Shown here in pieces: positions 1 to 5,890 of a stretch of 16,297 bases of DNA (the first letter of the stretch is position 1; each line of letters begins with the position of its first letter). This DNA comes from an uncultured Muribaculaceae bacterium (lineage in GTDB: Bacteria; Bacteroidota; Bacteroidia; Bacteroidales; Muribaculaceae). Below the pieces are notes generated by a model. That model made no database searches and was not told where the DNA came from. It saw only the letters and a program-made list of their open reading frames with translations. The position numbers and the translations under genes are program-made. The DNA is taken from contig CAJUMR010000048.1 in the NCBI GenBank assembly GCA_910587475.1, positions 1 through 16,297 of the forward strand, given 5' to 3'.

Positions 1-44
1 GGATTTAGACTTACTTACTCAACCAAAACTCAAGTGATTCACAA

Positions 45-90
45 CGGCGCCGGAGTCGACCCTTTTTTTCGGGGTAGATCTCCGGCGCCG
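45..90. terminator. GC-rich hairpin after the first lipoprotein gene
   Basis: CGGCGCCGGA (45-54) is an exact inverted repeat of TCCGGCGCCG (81-90). Four further pairs, ACCC (59-62) with GGGT (72-75), extend the stem inward around a run of seven T. It begins 19 nt beyond the stop codon of the lipoprotein at 109-1137, so it probably ends that transcript. Read on the minus strand the stem is not followed by a T run, so it may act as a 3'-end stabilising hairpin or depend on other factors. Nothing else is recognisable in positions 1-108. Confidence 0.5.
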
Positions 91-108
91 CCGTGTTGTC
101 AGAAACGC

Positions 109-1137
109 TTACTCAAGCGGTAACTTGGCCAGACGGAATTCGCCCTTGTCGAACAACACTCCCCATAGGGTCTGAGTGTCGGCATCAAATGCGAGTTTCA
201 GTATGATGGCATCGGTCTGTATCAGGCGCTCGGGTGTGCCGTCCCAGTTCCATACACCGATCTTGGTGGCATCCTCGAGGCTTAAGCTGCCCGAATACGA
301 TCCAAAAAGTCTTTCATTGTCTGATGCCAGACCTGAGAAACCGACCTGGCAAGTTTCGGCAATGCCGTTGCCGGCTTCGTCAAATTCGACAAAAAACAGG
401 AAATCGGATATTATCGGAACGATATCATCGCCTGAGATATCGAAGGTCTGGAAAACACCTCCACTCGTCGTGCCGACGGCGTAGTGCCGGCGGTCGGGAG
501 AAGTGACAGTAAGGCTCGACAGCACGCTCAAGGCTCTCGGCTCGTGAGCGACACATTGAGGTATCGTGTCATATGACGCTATTATATCATTATTGCCTCC
601 GAGATCGACATATTGCCACATCGAGTAGCCCTTGCCGTCGTCGGTCTGCGCCGGCAGTTTCAGCAAGCCGCGTGTCGGTGACAGCGCCCAGGCTTCCCAC
701 ACCGCACGACTCCAGTCGGCCGTCGGTATGCGGTTCACACATTCGAAATCACGATCATACATTTTGATCTCTCTCGCCCTCATGTCAAATAATGCCGTTG
801 TGTCGCCAAACAGTGACAGACAGCATGGATAGATCATTTCGTCAGGCCCTTGCCCGATCGATACATGGCTGTCGATCATATGTCCGTCGGCTTGGCTGTA
901 GCGGTGAACAAATTTCCCGTCAAGCTTTCCGCTGATCCAGACAACCGAATCTTTAGCAAATATGCCGTCAACGACCGGAAGAATATCCTGATCGTCCAAA
1001 ACGGTCCACGACATCTTGACAGTGTCGGCAAAATCCAATGGCGAATCACATTGCCGTGCGTTGTCCTTACATGAGCTGAGTGCCACTCCTGCGATCAGAG
1101 CGGCCGTAAAAATACTGTGCTTCCACATTTGTATCAT
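109..1137 (-). CDS. 6-bladed beta-propeller lipoprotein (BF3164-like)
   Basis: A predicted outer-envelope lipoprotein of 342 residues. The N-terminus has a hydrophobic segment (about residues 9-21) ending in the lipobox LSSC, with Cys23 as the expected lipidated residue. The body is a series of short beta-rich repeats. The motif IGQGPDEM (about residue 94-101) resembles the IGxGPxEY signature of the Bacteroidales 6-bladed beta-propeller (BF3164/TolB-like) family; the other lipoprotein in the window has IGAGPEEY at the matching place. Length fits the family. The ATG at 1137 gives 342 aa; an ATG three codons in (1128) also works and keeps the signal peptide intact. It has its own promoter at 1202-1232 and no companion peptide gene. 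Members often lie near carbohydrate-use or small-peptide genes, but a molecular function is not established. Family call is likely; role unknown. Confidence 0.8.
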   Translation of the reverse strand: MIQMWKHSIFTAALIAGVALSSCKDNARQCDSPLDFADTVKMSWTVLDDQDILPVVDGIFAKDSVVWISGKLDGKFVHRYSQADGHMIDSHVSIGQGPDEMIYPCCLSLFGDTTALFDMRAREIKMYDRDFECVNRIPTADWSRAVWEAWALSPTRGLLKLPAQTDDGKGYSMWQYVDLGGNNDIIASYDTIPQCVAHEPRALSVLSSLTVTSPDRRHYAVGTTSGGVFQTFDISGDDIVPIISDFLFFVEFDEAGNGIAETCQVGFSGLASDNERLFGSYSGSLSLEDATKIGVWNWDGTPERLIQTDAIILKLAFDADTQTLWGVLFDKGEFRLAKLPLE

Positions 1138-1201
1138 TGTTTTAGTTGTATTGAGTGTCGGTAATATTTAAGGTTTTGACTTATTTATAATGGAGAAAAT
1201 G

Positions 1202-1232
1202 CAAAAATAAAAAAAACTAAGTCAAATGCAAA
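1202..1232 (-). promoter_or_regulatory. Bacteroides-type promoter for the first lipoprotein gene
   Basis: On the minus strand a TTTG (plus-strand CAAA at 1229-1232) lies 19 nt upstream of TATTTTTG (plus-strand CAAAAATA at 1202-1209). This matches the Bacteroides -33 TTTG / -7 TAnnTTTG pattern with the usual spacing. Transcription would start near 1196, giving a leader of about 58 nt. Confidence 0.6.
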
Positions 1233-1283
1233 CTTATGCTGTTTTTTTTTTAGAAACTTTGATAAAAAGCGTTTACGCATAAA

Positions 1284-1324
1284 TGCAGCATCAGGCGCGC
1301 CGTTCGGGCGCGCCTGATGCTGCA
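1284..1324 (-). terminator. Perfect 18-bp hairpin terminator of the aminotransferase
   Basis: The arms 1284-1301 and 1307-1324 are exact inverted repeats (core GGCGCGCC) around the loop GTTCG. It begins 20 nt beyond the aminotransferase stop codon. On the minus strand it is followed by TTTATG and then a second small hairpin (GCG TTTA CGC, 1269-1278) with TTTTT, so termination may be completed there. Confidence 0.75.
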
Positions 1325-1344
1325 GAGTGTATTTTGGAGGTGGA

Positions 1345-2547
1345 TTATTCTCTGGTTCGGCCGGGATATGCTTCGAGGGCTTTTTCGAGCACCGTCATTG
1401 CGCGGGCCAGGTCCTCGCGTTTCAGAACATAGGCGAGACGCACTTCGTCGTGTCCCATGCCCGGAGTGGTGTAGAAGCCTGATGCGGGAGCCATGAAAAT
1501 CGTTTCGCCCTCATAGTCAAATTCTTTGAGACACCATTGGCAGAAACGGTCGGCATCGTCGACCGGAAGGCGGGCAACGGTGTAGAATGCACCCATCGGT
1601 ATCGGCGAATAGCAACCGGGGATCTTGTTGAGCTTGTCGATGAGAAATTTGCGGCGCTCGACATACTCATTGTATGTTGCCAGCATATAGTCGGCAGGGG
1701 TGTCGATGCTCGCCTCGGCCACGAGCTGACCCAGCAGAGGGGGACTAAGTCGGGCCTGGCAGAATTTCATCACGTTGGCTTTCAGATGACTGTGCTTCGT
1801 AATCAATGCTCCGATGCGGATGCCACATTCGTTATAGCGCTTTGACACTGAGTCGATCAGCACCACCTTGTCCTCGATCCCCGGAAGGTGGAAAGCCGAG
1901 ATGTAAGGTGCGCCAGTATAGCAGAACTCGCGGTAGACCTCGTCGGAGAAAAGAAACAGATCGTATTTAAGCACAAGGTCGCGTATCTGAAGCATCTCTT
2001 TCATCGTGTAGAGATAGCCGGTCGGATTGTTGGGGTTGCAGATCAGTATGCCCTTGGTGCGGGGGGTGATGAGTTCCTCAAATTTTTCGACCGACGGCAG
2101 TTCGAAACCATCGTCGATGCTCGACGGTATGGTCACGATCTTGGCGCCCGCCGAGATTGCAAATGCCATGTAGTTGGCATAGGCCGGCTCGGGCACGATG
2201 ATCTCGTCGCCGGGGTCCAGGCAGGCCATGAATGCAAACAGCACGGCTTCTGATCCTCCGGTAGTCACGATGATGTCATCGACGTCGACGTCGATGTTGA
2301 AGCGTTTGTAGTACTGCTGAAGTTTCTGCCTCAGTGACAGAAGACCTTCCGACGGGCTGTACTCGAGCACATCGCGGTCGATCTTCGTAAGGGCCTCGAA
2401 TGCTTCGGGCGGGGTCGGCACATCGGGCTGACCGATGTTGAGACGGTGAACCTTGATGCCCCGGCTTTTGGCTTCGTTGGCCAGCGGAACGAGGCGGCGT
2501 ATGGGTGATGCGGGCATTTCCTCCCCGCGTTTTGAGACTTGTGGCAT
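1345..2547 (-). CDS. PLP-dependent class I/II aminotransferase
   Basis: A fold-type I aminotransferase of 400 residues, cytosolic, transferring an amino group between an amino acid and a 2-oxo acid using pyridoxal phosphate. Visible family landmarks are LNIGQPDVPTP near the N-terminus (36-46), the NPNNPTG loop at 171-177, DEVY at 202-205, the Schiff-base lysine in SVSKRYNECGIRIG (Lys236) and the substrate-carboxylate arginine in DEVRLAYV (Arg370). The length is typical. The first ATG is preferred because family members begin a few residues ahead of the MPASPIRRLVPLA segment seen here at 11-23, and because a -7 box lies about 34 nt upstream. Aspartate or branched/aromatic amino acid specificity cannot be told from the sequence. 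The gene appears monocistronic, with a promoter at 2581-2588 and a terminator at 1284-1324. Confidence 0.93.
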   Translation of the reverse strand: MPQVSKRGEEMPASPIRRLVPLANEAKSRGIKVHRLNIGQPDVPTPPEAFEALTKIDRDVLEYSPSEGLLSLRQKLQQYYKRFNIDVDVDDIIVTTGGSEAVLFAFMACLDPGDEIIVPEPAYANYMAFAISAGAKIVTIPSSIDDGFELPSVEKFEELITPRTKGILICNPNNPTGYLYTMKEMLQIRDLVLKYDLFLFSDEVYREFCYTGAPYISAFHLPGIEDKVVLIDSVSKRYNECGIRIGALITKHSHLKANVMKFCQARLSPPLLGQLVAEASIDTPADYMLATYNEYVERRKFLIDKLNKIPGCYSPIPMGAFYTVARLPVDDADRFCQWCLKEFDYEGETIFMAPASGFYTTPGMGHDEVRLAYVLKREDLARAMTVLEKALEAYPGRTRE

Positions 2548-2580
2548 TATCGGGATATGTTGTTTGTGCTTGATTTATTG

Positions 2581-2588
2581 CAAAGTTA
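2581..2588 (-). promoter_or_regulatory. -7 element for the aminotransferase
   Basis: Plus-strand CAAAGTTA reads TAACTTTG on the minus strand, an exact TAnnTTTG match, 34 nt upstream of the aminotransferase ATG. I do not see a TTTG at the expected -33 spacing, so support is from the -7 box and position only. Confidence 0.5.
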
Positions 2589-2622
2589 AGCTTTTTTCCC
2601 GACAACAGGTCTGTGCCCCGTG

Positions 2623-2664
2623 AAAAAAAGCGGACGGACTGTGCGTTTGCCGCACAGTCCGTCC
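2623..2664 (-). terminator. Intrinsic terminator of the secreted-protein gene
   Basis: A perfect 14-bp stem (2632-2645 with 2651-2664, loop of five) is followed on the minus strand by CG then seven T (plus-strand A7 at 2623-2629). This is a textbook rho-independent terminator. It lies 55 nt beyond the TAA at 2720-2722, not beyond the TAG at 2858, which supports the view that the ancestral gene ended at 2720. Confidence 0.88.
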
Positions 2665-2719
2665 TGAAGGTTCAACGATCTCAGACGCATCTGCCGTCTG
2701 ATTTGAGGGTTTGAAGATA

Positions 2720-2857
2720 TTATTTCACAATTTCCTTGGTCACTTTGTCGCCGCGGCGCACGATGTAGATACCGTTCTGCGGGTTAGCCACTTCCACACC
2801 CTGAAGGTTGTAGTACACGGCCGGTGCATTTTCGTCAGCTGCGATGTCGCTGATGCC
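2720..2857 (-). other. C-terminal sorting-like domain cut off by a TAG codon
   Basis: Immediately after the TAG at 2858-2860, in the same frame as the upstream gene, 45 sense codons run to a TAA at 2720-2722. They encode GISDIAADENAPAVYYNLQG, then VEVANPQNGIYIVRRG, then DKVTKEIVK. The pattern Y-x-LQGxxV-x-NPxxGIYIVRRGxKVTKxxVK is the familiar short C-terminal domain of many secreted Bacteroidales proteins (type IX secretion/sorting-like). With this piece the protein would be 439 residues. As the gene stands it is untranslated unless the TAG is read through. Confidence 0.8.
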
Positions 2858-4039
2858 CTATGATGTGAGTGAAACGGTGAACATTGCGCCGTAGATGCCC
2901 GGTTCTGTAGCTGTTGAGGCGTGGGCTGAGCCTGTGGCAACAAACGGATATACGTTGACTGTGTTGTCATCGACCTGTTCAACGGTGATTGTTCCCATGC
3001 CGAAGCCGTTGGAGTACTGCGATCCTGTCCATGTTGCAACACACTTGCCCTGCATGTCGAATATGCCATATTGCATAACGTTGATCCAGCCGTTAAGCAC
3101 CTCTGCATCGGGGTTAGAGTCTGCGACATAGTTGCGTACGATATATTCTTCTCCACCAAGTTTGAACTTGTTGACTGTCAGATAACCACGGTTACCGAAG
3201 CCGAACAGGGGCGACAGATAGCCGTTCTCGTAGTTGACCATGAAGCCGTCGAGAAGATCCTGTGAGTTGAGTTTACCAAGCGGGAGGTAGAACTGCTGTT
3301 CGGGGTTTTTGGCAAGAGTTTCGGCTACAGTGAAGTACTTGGGAGTCGGCACTGCCAGCTGAGAGTCTGTGGCGAGAGCTGCGAGCATATCGAGGGTCTC
3401 GGGATTGGCTTTGGCTGTTAACGAAGTCACTTTAGTGCCGTCGCCCTTGAAATGGAACATGATCACCTTGCCTGAATTCTGCAGTGTGGCATAGCCGATA
3501 CCGCCTTCTTCGCTTGTGACATCGCCGATGATGTGGCTGATGATGTCGAGACGAGACTCTATGCCTACTTCAGAGAGCGGGGTCGACAGTGTCACGTTCG
3601 TGATAGTGCCGTTGGCATCGAGTACGCCCCATTCCTGCGACGATTTCTGTGCGCTGGTGAAGCAGTAGTTGAAGATCACATTGCCTGCGTCGTCGGTCGA
3701 AACTGCGGTGCCGTTCCATTTTCCGTCGACACGCGAGGGGATAGTAGCATAGAGCGAAACTCCGTGGTTGTCAAATGCGATAAGAGCGTTTCTGGTGTGG
3801 TCAGTGGTGATGATCTTGCCGTCCTTACCGACGCCGAAGCGAGAGCATGTGGCGTCCGCGTTGTATGCAGGGTTGGTCGTTTGGGTTCCGCTCCAATTGC
3901 CGTCGAGGCCGGGTACTGGAGATGCCACCATGTCTTCTACACCGAACACCCATTTGGTTTCGATTTTAAGGTCTTGAGCCGACATTGCCGGAACGGCCAT
4001 TGCTGCGGCCAGAGTTGCATTGAGTAAAAGTTTTTTCAT
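2858..4039 (-). CDS. Secreted protein of unknown function, truncated before its C-terminal domain
   Basis: The open frame encodes 393 residues starting with a clear Sec signal peptide (MKKLLLNATLAAAMAVPAMSA, probable cleavage after residue 21). The mature part has repeated beta-like segments of the form GKDGKIITTD and DDAGNVIFNY, which suggests a beta-propeller-like fold; I cannot assign a family or function. Motifs such as WVFGVEDMVASPVPGLDGNW near the start and FGFGNRGYLTVNKF further in have no meaning I recognise. The frame ends at TAG (2858-2860) right before a C-terminal sorting-like domain that continues in frame (2720-2857). This looks like a nonsense mutation of a CAG, TCG or similar codon, or a sequence error. 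Without the domain the product would probably be exported to the periplasm but not sorted or anchored normally. Promoter at 4087-4117. Confidence 0.8.
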   Translation of the reverse strand: MKKLLLNATLAAAMAVPAMSAQDLKIETKWVFGVEDMVASPVPGLDGNWSGTQTTNPAYNADATCSRFGVGKDGKIITTDHTRNALIAFDNHGVSLYATIPSRVDGKWNGTAVSTDDAGNVIFNYCFTSAQKSSQEWGVLDANGTITNVTLSTPLSEVGIESRLDIISHIIGDVTSEEGGIGYATLQNSGKVIMFHFKGDGTKVTSLTAKANPETLDMLAALATDSQLAVPTPKYFTVAETLAKNPEQQFYLPLGKLNSQDLLDGFMVNYENGYLSPLFGFGNRGYLTVNKFKLGGEEYIVRNYVADSNPDAEVLNGWINVMQYGIFDMQGKCVATWTGSQYSNGFGMGTITVEQVDDNTVNVYPFVATGSAHASTATEPGIYGAMFTVSLTS

Positions 4040-4086
4040 AATAGTGTTTGTTTTTTTGGGTTGGTTTTGGTATTAAACTCATGCAG

Positions 4087-4117
4087 CAAAGGTAATAATA
4101 TTTGGTTAATATACAAT
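4087..4117 (-). promoter_or_regulatory. Bacteroides-type promoter for the secreted-protein gene
   Basis: Plus-strand CAAAGGTA (4087-4094) reads TACCTTTG on the minus strand, matching TAnnTTTG. An ATTG (4114-4117), one mismatch from the -33 TTTG, sits 19 nt upstream. Transcription would start near 4080, about 40 nt before the ATG at 4039. Confidence 0.6.
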
Positions 4118-4124
4118 TCTATTG

Positions 4125-4154
4125 TGCAGAAAAAATAATCATTATTTTTTTGCA
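4125..4154. repeat. AT-rich inverted repeat between the lipoprotein and the secreted-protein promoter
   Basis: TGCA(G)AAAAAATAAT (4125-4139) pairs with ATTATTTTTTTGCA (4141-4154), perfect apart from one bulged G. It lies 78 nt beyond the ancestral end of the lipoprotein gene (4232) and just upstream of the -33 element of the next gene. It could be a weak terminator for the lipoprotein unit or an operator. Positions 4155-4231 contain nothing I recognise. Confidence 0.45.
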
Positions 4155-4231
4155 CGGACATAGAACCAAACGACGTAAAGCTCCATGGTTTTTATTTATA
4201 AAAGAACATTGTCCGATGATTTTCCCGGAAG

Positions 4232-4378
4232 CTACCGTTTTTTATAGCCATAGAACATCAGCACGGGATTACCCTCGGCATCTGTCTGCGACAGCACTTC
4301 ATGCATCAGCGACGATGTTTCATCGCTTTGGGATTTTGCAAGCGAAACCACCACAGCCGGATCGATCACACTCATCAT
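4232..4378 (-). other. Out-of-frame C-terminal tail of the frameshifted lipoprotein
   Basis: Just past the lipoprotein stop codon, in a frame shifted by one base, 48 codons run to TAG (4232-4234). They encode MMSVIDPAVVVSLAKSQSDE, then TSSLMHEVLSQTDAEGNPVL, then MFYGYKKR. The ending (acidic residue, GNPVLMFY, basic end) is like the C-termini of 6-bladed beta-propeller lipoproteins, which often finish with a DNPVLxxxKLK-type strand. Deleting one AT unit from the (AT)6 tract at 4400-4411 joins the upstream gene to this tail. Confidence 0.75.
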
Positions 4379-5400
4379 GCATTGAGATCCGGATCCATAA
4401 TATATATATATGAGTATGGCATCACAGGAAAGCCATGACTGTCGCGGCCCAAAGGTTGATTAAGCTTGACTGATAAGTCGTTAATATCTACGATCGCATA
4501 TGTATAGGGCGATTTTTTGCTTTCGTAGCCAACCATAATATCATTTTCCCAACGGTAAACTGCAAAAAAGTTATTCATTCCTCCATTCCCCACAATCTCA
4601 TTTACTTCCGCCTCCGGAGTCTCGGGTGTGATTTCCCAAGCAGTGTCATCTGTTTCAAACCGCAAAAGAGTTTCGGGCAAATAGGTTGATTCGCTGATAA
4701 GATAGAGAGAACTGTCAAAAGGTTTCGTAAACAATATCGGATATCCGTTAGAATAATAGAAAGGCAAAGCTCCATTATGAGAGAATGAGCGCCCAAGCAA
4801 TGCCTTATTGAAATTCAAGGCTGTTTTCATGTTTCCATCTTCAGTCACAGCATAGAAACATCTTTCGCGTTTTTTTCCGTCGGCCAGGCCGAACCCCATG
4901 TTATAAGCTGTAGTGCCGTTGTCGAAGCGCCATATCCCGCGGGCTTGAAGCGCCGTTTCTGCACGCACAAACCGATCGTCATCGGTATAAACCAGAATGC
5001 GTGAGTTATCAGGATCAAGCAACATCAGAGTGTCGGAGTTAAGGTTGAAGTCTCGCAAATTCGCATACTCCTCCGGGCCGGCCCCGATATGTTCTATGTT
5101 ACGGATAAAGTGACCGTCATTCCCAAATATCAACACACGGCGATTTGCATCAAGAATATAGACGCAGCTGTCGGTTGCCAGCAATTTCGTTATGTTTCGG
5201 ATCACTGATACATCATTTGTTTCAAGTACCACGTATCTCTCGAACTCGAATATCGAATCAAATTGTTCATCGGTATATCCCGATATTTTGCAGCACTTAA
5301 CCGACTCTTCATTATTACTTCCGTCAGAGTTGCACCCGCATATGCAAATGCCGAGCAGCGCCGGGAAAATCGCGGCAATAAGTAGTTTGTAATGTCTCAT
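4375..5400 (-). CDS. 6-bladed beta-propeller lipoprotein, frameshifted near its 3' end
   Basis: The open frame encodes 341 residues. The N-terminus (MRHYKLLIAAIFPALLGICI) is a lipoprotein signal with lipobox ICGC, Cys23 being the likely lipidation site. The motif IGAGPEEYANLRDF (about 105-118), followed by DTLMLLDPDNSRILVY, is typical of the Bacteroidales BF3164-like beta-propeller family. The frame ends abruptly (MPYSYIYIMDPDLNA) after an (AT)6 tract; losing one repeat unit would extend the protein in the alternate frame to 4232, giving a family-like C-terminus. It is therefore either disrupted, slippage-variable, or affected by a sequencing indel. The upstream partner is a 45-residue NVEALA-like peptide gene 14 nt away, a pairing known in Bacteroidales, so the two are probably co-transcribed from 5581-5612. 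Function unknown. Confidence 0.82.
   Translation of the reverse strand: MRHYKLLIAAIFPALLGICICGCNSDGSNNEESVKCCKISGYTDEQFDSIFEFERYVVLETNDVSVIRNITKLLATDSCVYILDANRRVLIFGNDGHFIRNIEHIGAGPEEYANLRDFNLNSDTLMLLDPDNSRILVYTDDDRFVRAETALQARGIWRFDNGTTAYNMGFGLADGKKRERCFYAVTEDGNMKTALNFNKALLGRSFSHNGALPFYYSNGYPILFTKPFDSSLYLISESTYLPETLLRFETDDTAWEITPETPEAEVNEIVGNGGMNNFFAVYRWENDIMVGYESKKSPYTYAIVDINDLSVKLNQPLGRDSHGFPVMPYSYIYIMDPDLNA
4400..4411. repeat. (AT)6 dinucleotide tract inside the lipoprotein gene
   Basis: Six uninterrupted AT units lie in the coding region about 25 nt before the lipoprotein stop codon. A change of one unit switches between the short 341-residue product and the frame that reads through to 4232. 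Short dinucleotide tracts are prone to slippage. Confidence 0.85.
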
Positions 5401-5414
5401 GTGTAACTCTCTGT

Positions 5415-5552
5415 TTATGCTTCGCTCAATGCTGCAAGATTTTCTATATGAAGATTCGAATAATTGTTGGCGCTCCGTTTGGGGTTTCCGCTTAAAAACG
5501 CACTCAATGCTAAAACTGCAACAAACGCGATATTTGAATGATTAAAATTCAT
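5415..5552 (-). CDS. NVEALA-like small secreted peptide (45 aa)
   Basis: A 45-codon frame from ATG (5550-5552) to TAA (5415-5417). Residues 8-20 (IAFVAVLALSAFL) form a hydrophobic signal or membrane segment. The rest reads SGNPKRSANNYSNLHIENLA then ALSEA. The segment NLHIENLAALSEA resembles the L-x-NVEALA-x-GE motif of the NVEALA family of small Bacteroidales secreted peptides. Those genes often sit next to 6-bladed beta-propeller lipoproteins, as here: the next gene starts 14 nt downstream. A consensus promoter ends about 30 nt upstream of the ATG, leaving a leader of roughly 20 nt. Unlike typical members it stops right after the motif and lacks a Cys-rich mature part and a Lys-rich start, so it may be a minimal or truncated form. 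Family assignment is from motif and context only. Confidence 0.7.
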   Translation of the reverse strand: MNFNHSNIAFVAVLALSAFLSGNPKRSANNYSNLHIENLAALSEA

Positions 5553-5580
5553 GCTATTATTTTTAAAGTTAATTTTTTCT

Positions 5581-5612
5581 CAAAAATATAACAACAAAAC
5601 CACATCTCCAAA
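5581..5612 (-). promoter_or_regulatory. Consensus promoter of the NVEALA-like peptide/lipoprotein unit
   Basis: On the minus strand TTTG (plus CAAA, 5609-5612) is separated by 20 nt from TATTTTTG (plus CAAAAATA, 5581-5588). Both elements match the Bacteroides -33/-7 consensus. The start site would fall near 5574, about 22 nt before the peptide ATG, whereas it would leave a leader of about 175 nt if only the lipoprotein were encoded. This supports the small gene being real. Confidence 0.7.
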
Positions 5613-5764
5613 CCGCAATTTATTGTTTGTGTTTTTTTTAACTAAAAATCGGCCGGAGATATTCATCTGTGGAGAAAACGCAACAGATACACATCCTATT
5701 GTTAAATTATGCAAAACGACACGAATTTTTTCGCCCGAATATATGTTGTAAAACATAAAATGTG

Positions 5765-5772
5765 TAATTTTG
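5765..5772 (+). promoter_or_regulatory. -7-like box upstream of the rbfA leader region
   Basis: TAATTTTG matches TAnnTTTG and lies about 14 nt upstream of the leader-like ATGGTATTAGATTTAAGG stretch. No good TTTG occurs at the usual -33 spacing (only TTG at 5746-5748, 16 nt upstream). Positions 5613-5764 are AT-rich and show nothing else I recognise. Confidence 0.4.
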
Positions 5773-5785
5773 CATCGTGTTTTTC

Positions 5786-5881
5786 ATGGTATTAGATTTA
5801 AGGTTAAAAAGATTATTCGTCGTGATGACGAGTAATTTTTTTTTGTGCCTGTATGAAGGCTTTTTCGGCGTTGTTTTTTAG
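5786..5881 (+). other. Leader-like segment with a 31-codon ORF upstream of rbfA
   Basis: The segment opens with ATGGTATTAGATTTAAGG and can be read as a 31-codon frame (MVLDLRLKRLFVVMTSNFFL, then CLYEGFFGVVF) ending in TAG at 5879-5881. It contains a terminator hairpin with a T9 tract (5812-5844), so its translation and its fold compete for the same bases. From memory, not verified, ATGGTATTAGATTTAAGG resembles a leader sequence found upstream of cold-shock type genes in Bacteroidales. The next gene, rbfA, encodes a factor known as a cold-shock protein in Escherichia coli. Whether it is a leader peptide, an attenuator or a short RNA cannot be decided from sequence alone. Confidence 0.4.
5812..5844 (+). 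terminator. Intrinsic terminator or attenuator upstream of rbfA
   Basis: ATTATTCGTC (5812-5821) pairs with GACGAGTAAT (5827-5836) through one G-U pair, loop GTGAT, followed by nine T (5836-5844). It has the full form of a rho-independent terminator, but no gene ends just upstream on this strand. It would instead cut short an RNA of about 65-70 nt begun at the 5765 box. A weaker hairpin plus T5 (GCCT/AGGC, 5847-5865) follows. Confidence 0.65.
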
Positions 5882-5890
5882 TTAAATAAT

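Noticed and set aside
1284..1324. Long perfect inverted repeat as a possible insertion-sequence end or recombination site
   Set aside because: It is a single copy placed right after a stop codon with a small loop, and no transposase or recombinase is nearby; a terminator explains it.
4102..4413. 103-codon plus-strand frame across the end of the lipoprotein gene
   Set aside because: The opposite strand carries the much more convincing lipoprotein tail; the plus-strand translation has no domain and no promoter.
5551..5751. 66-codon plus-strand frame in the AT-rich spacer
   Set aside because: It begins antisense to the peptide gene start and runs through its promoter; composition is that of AT-rich spacer DNA.
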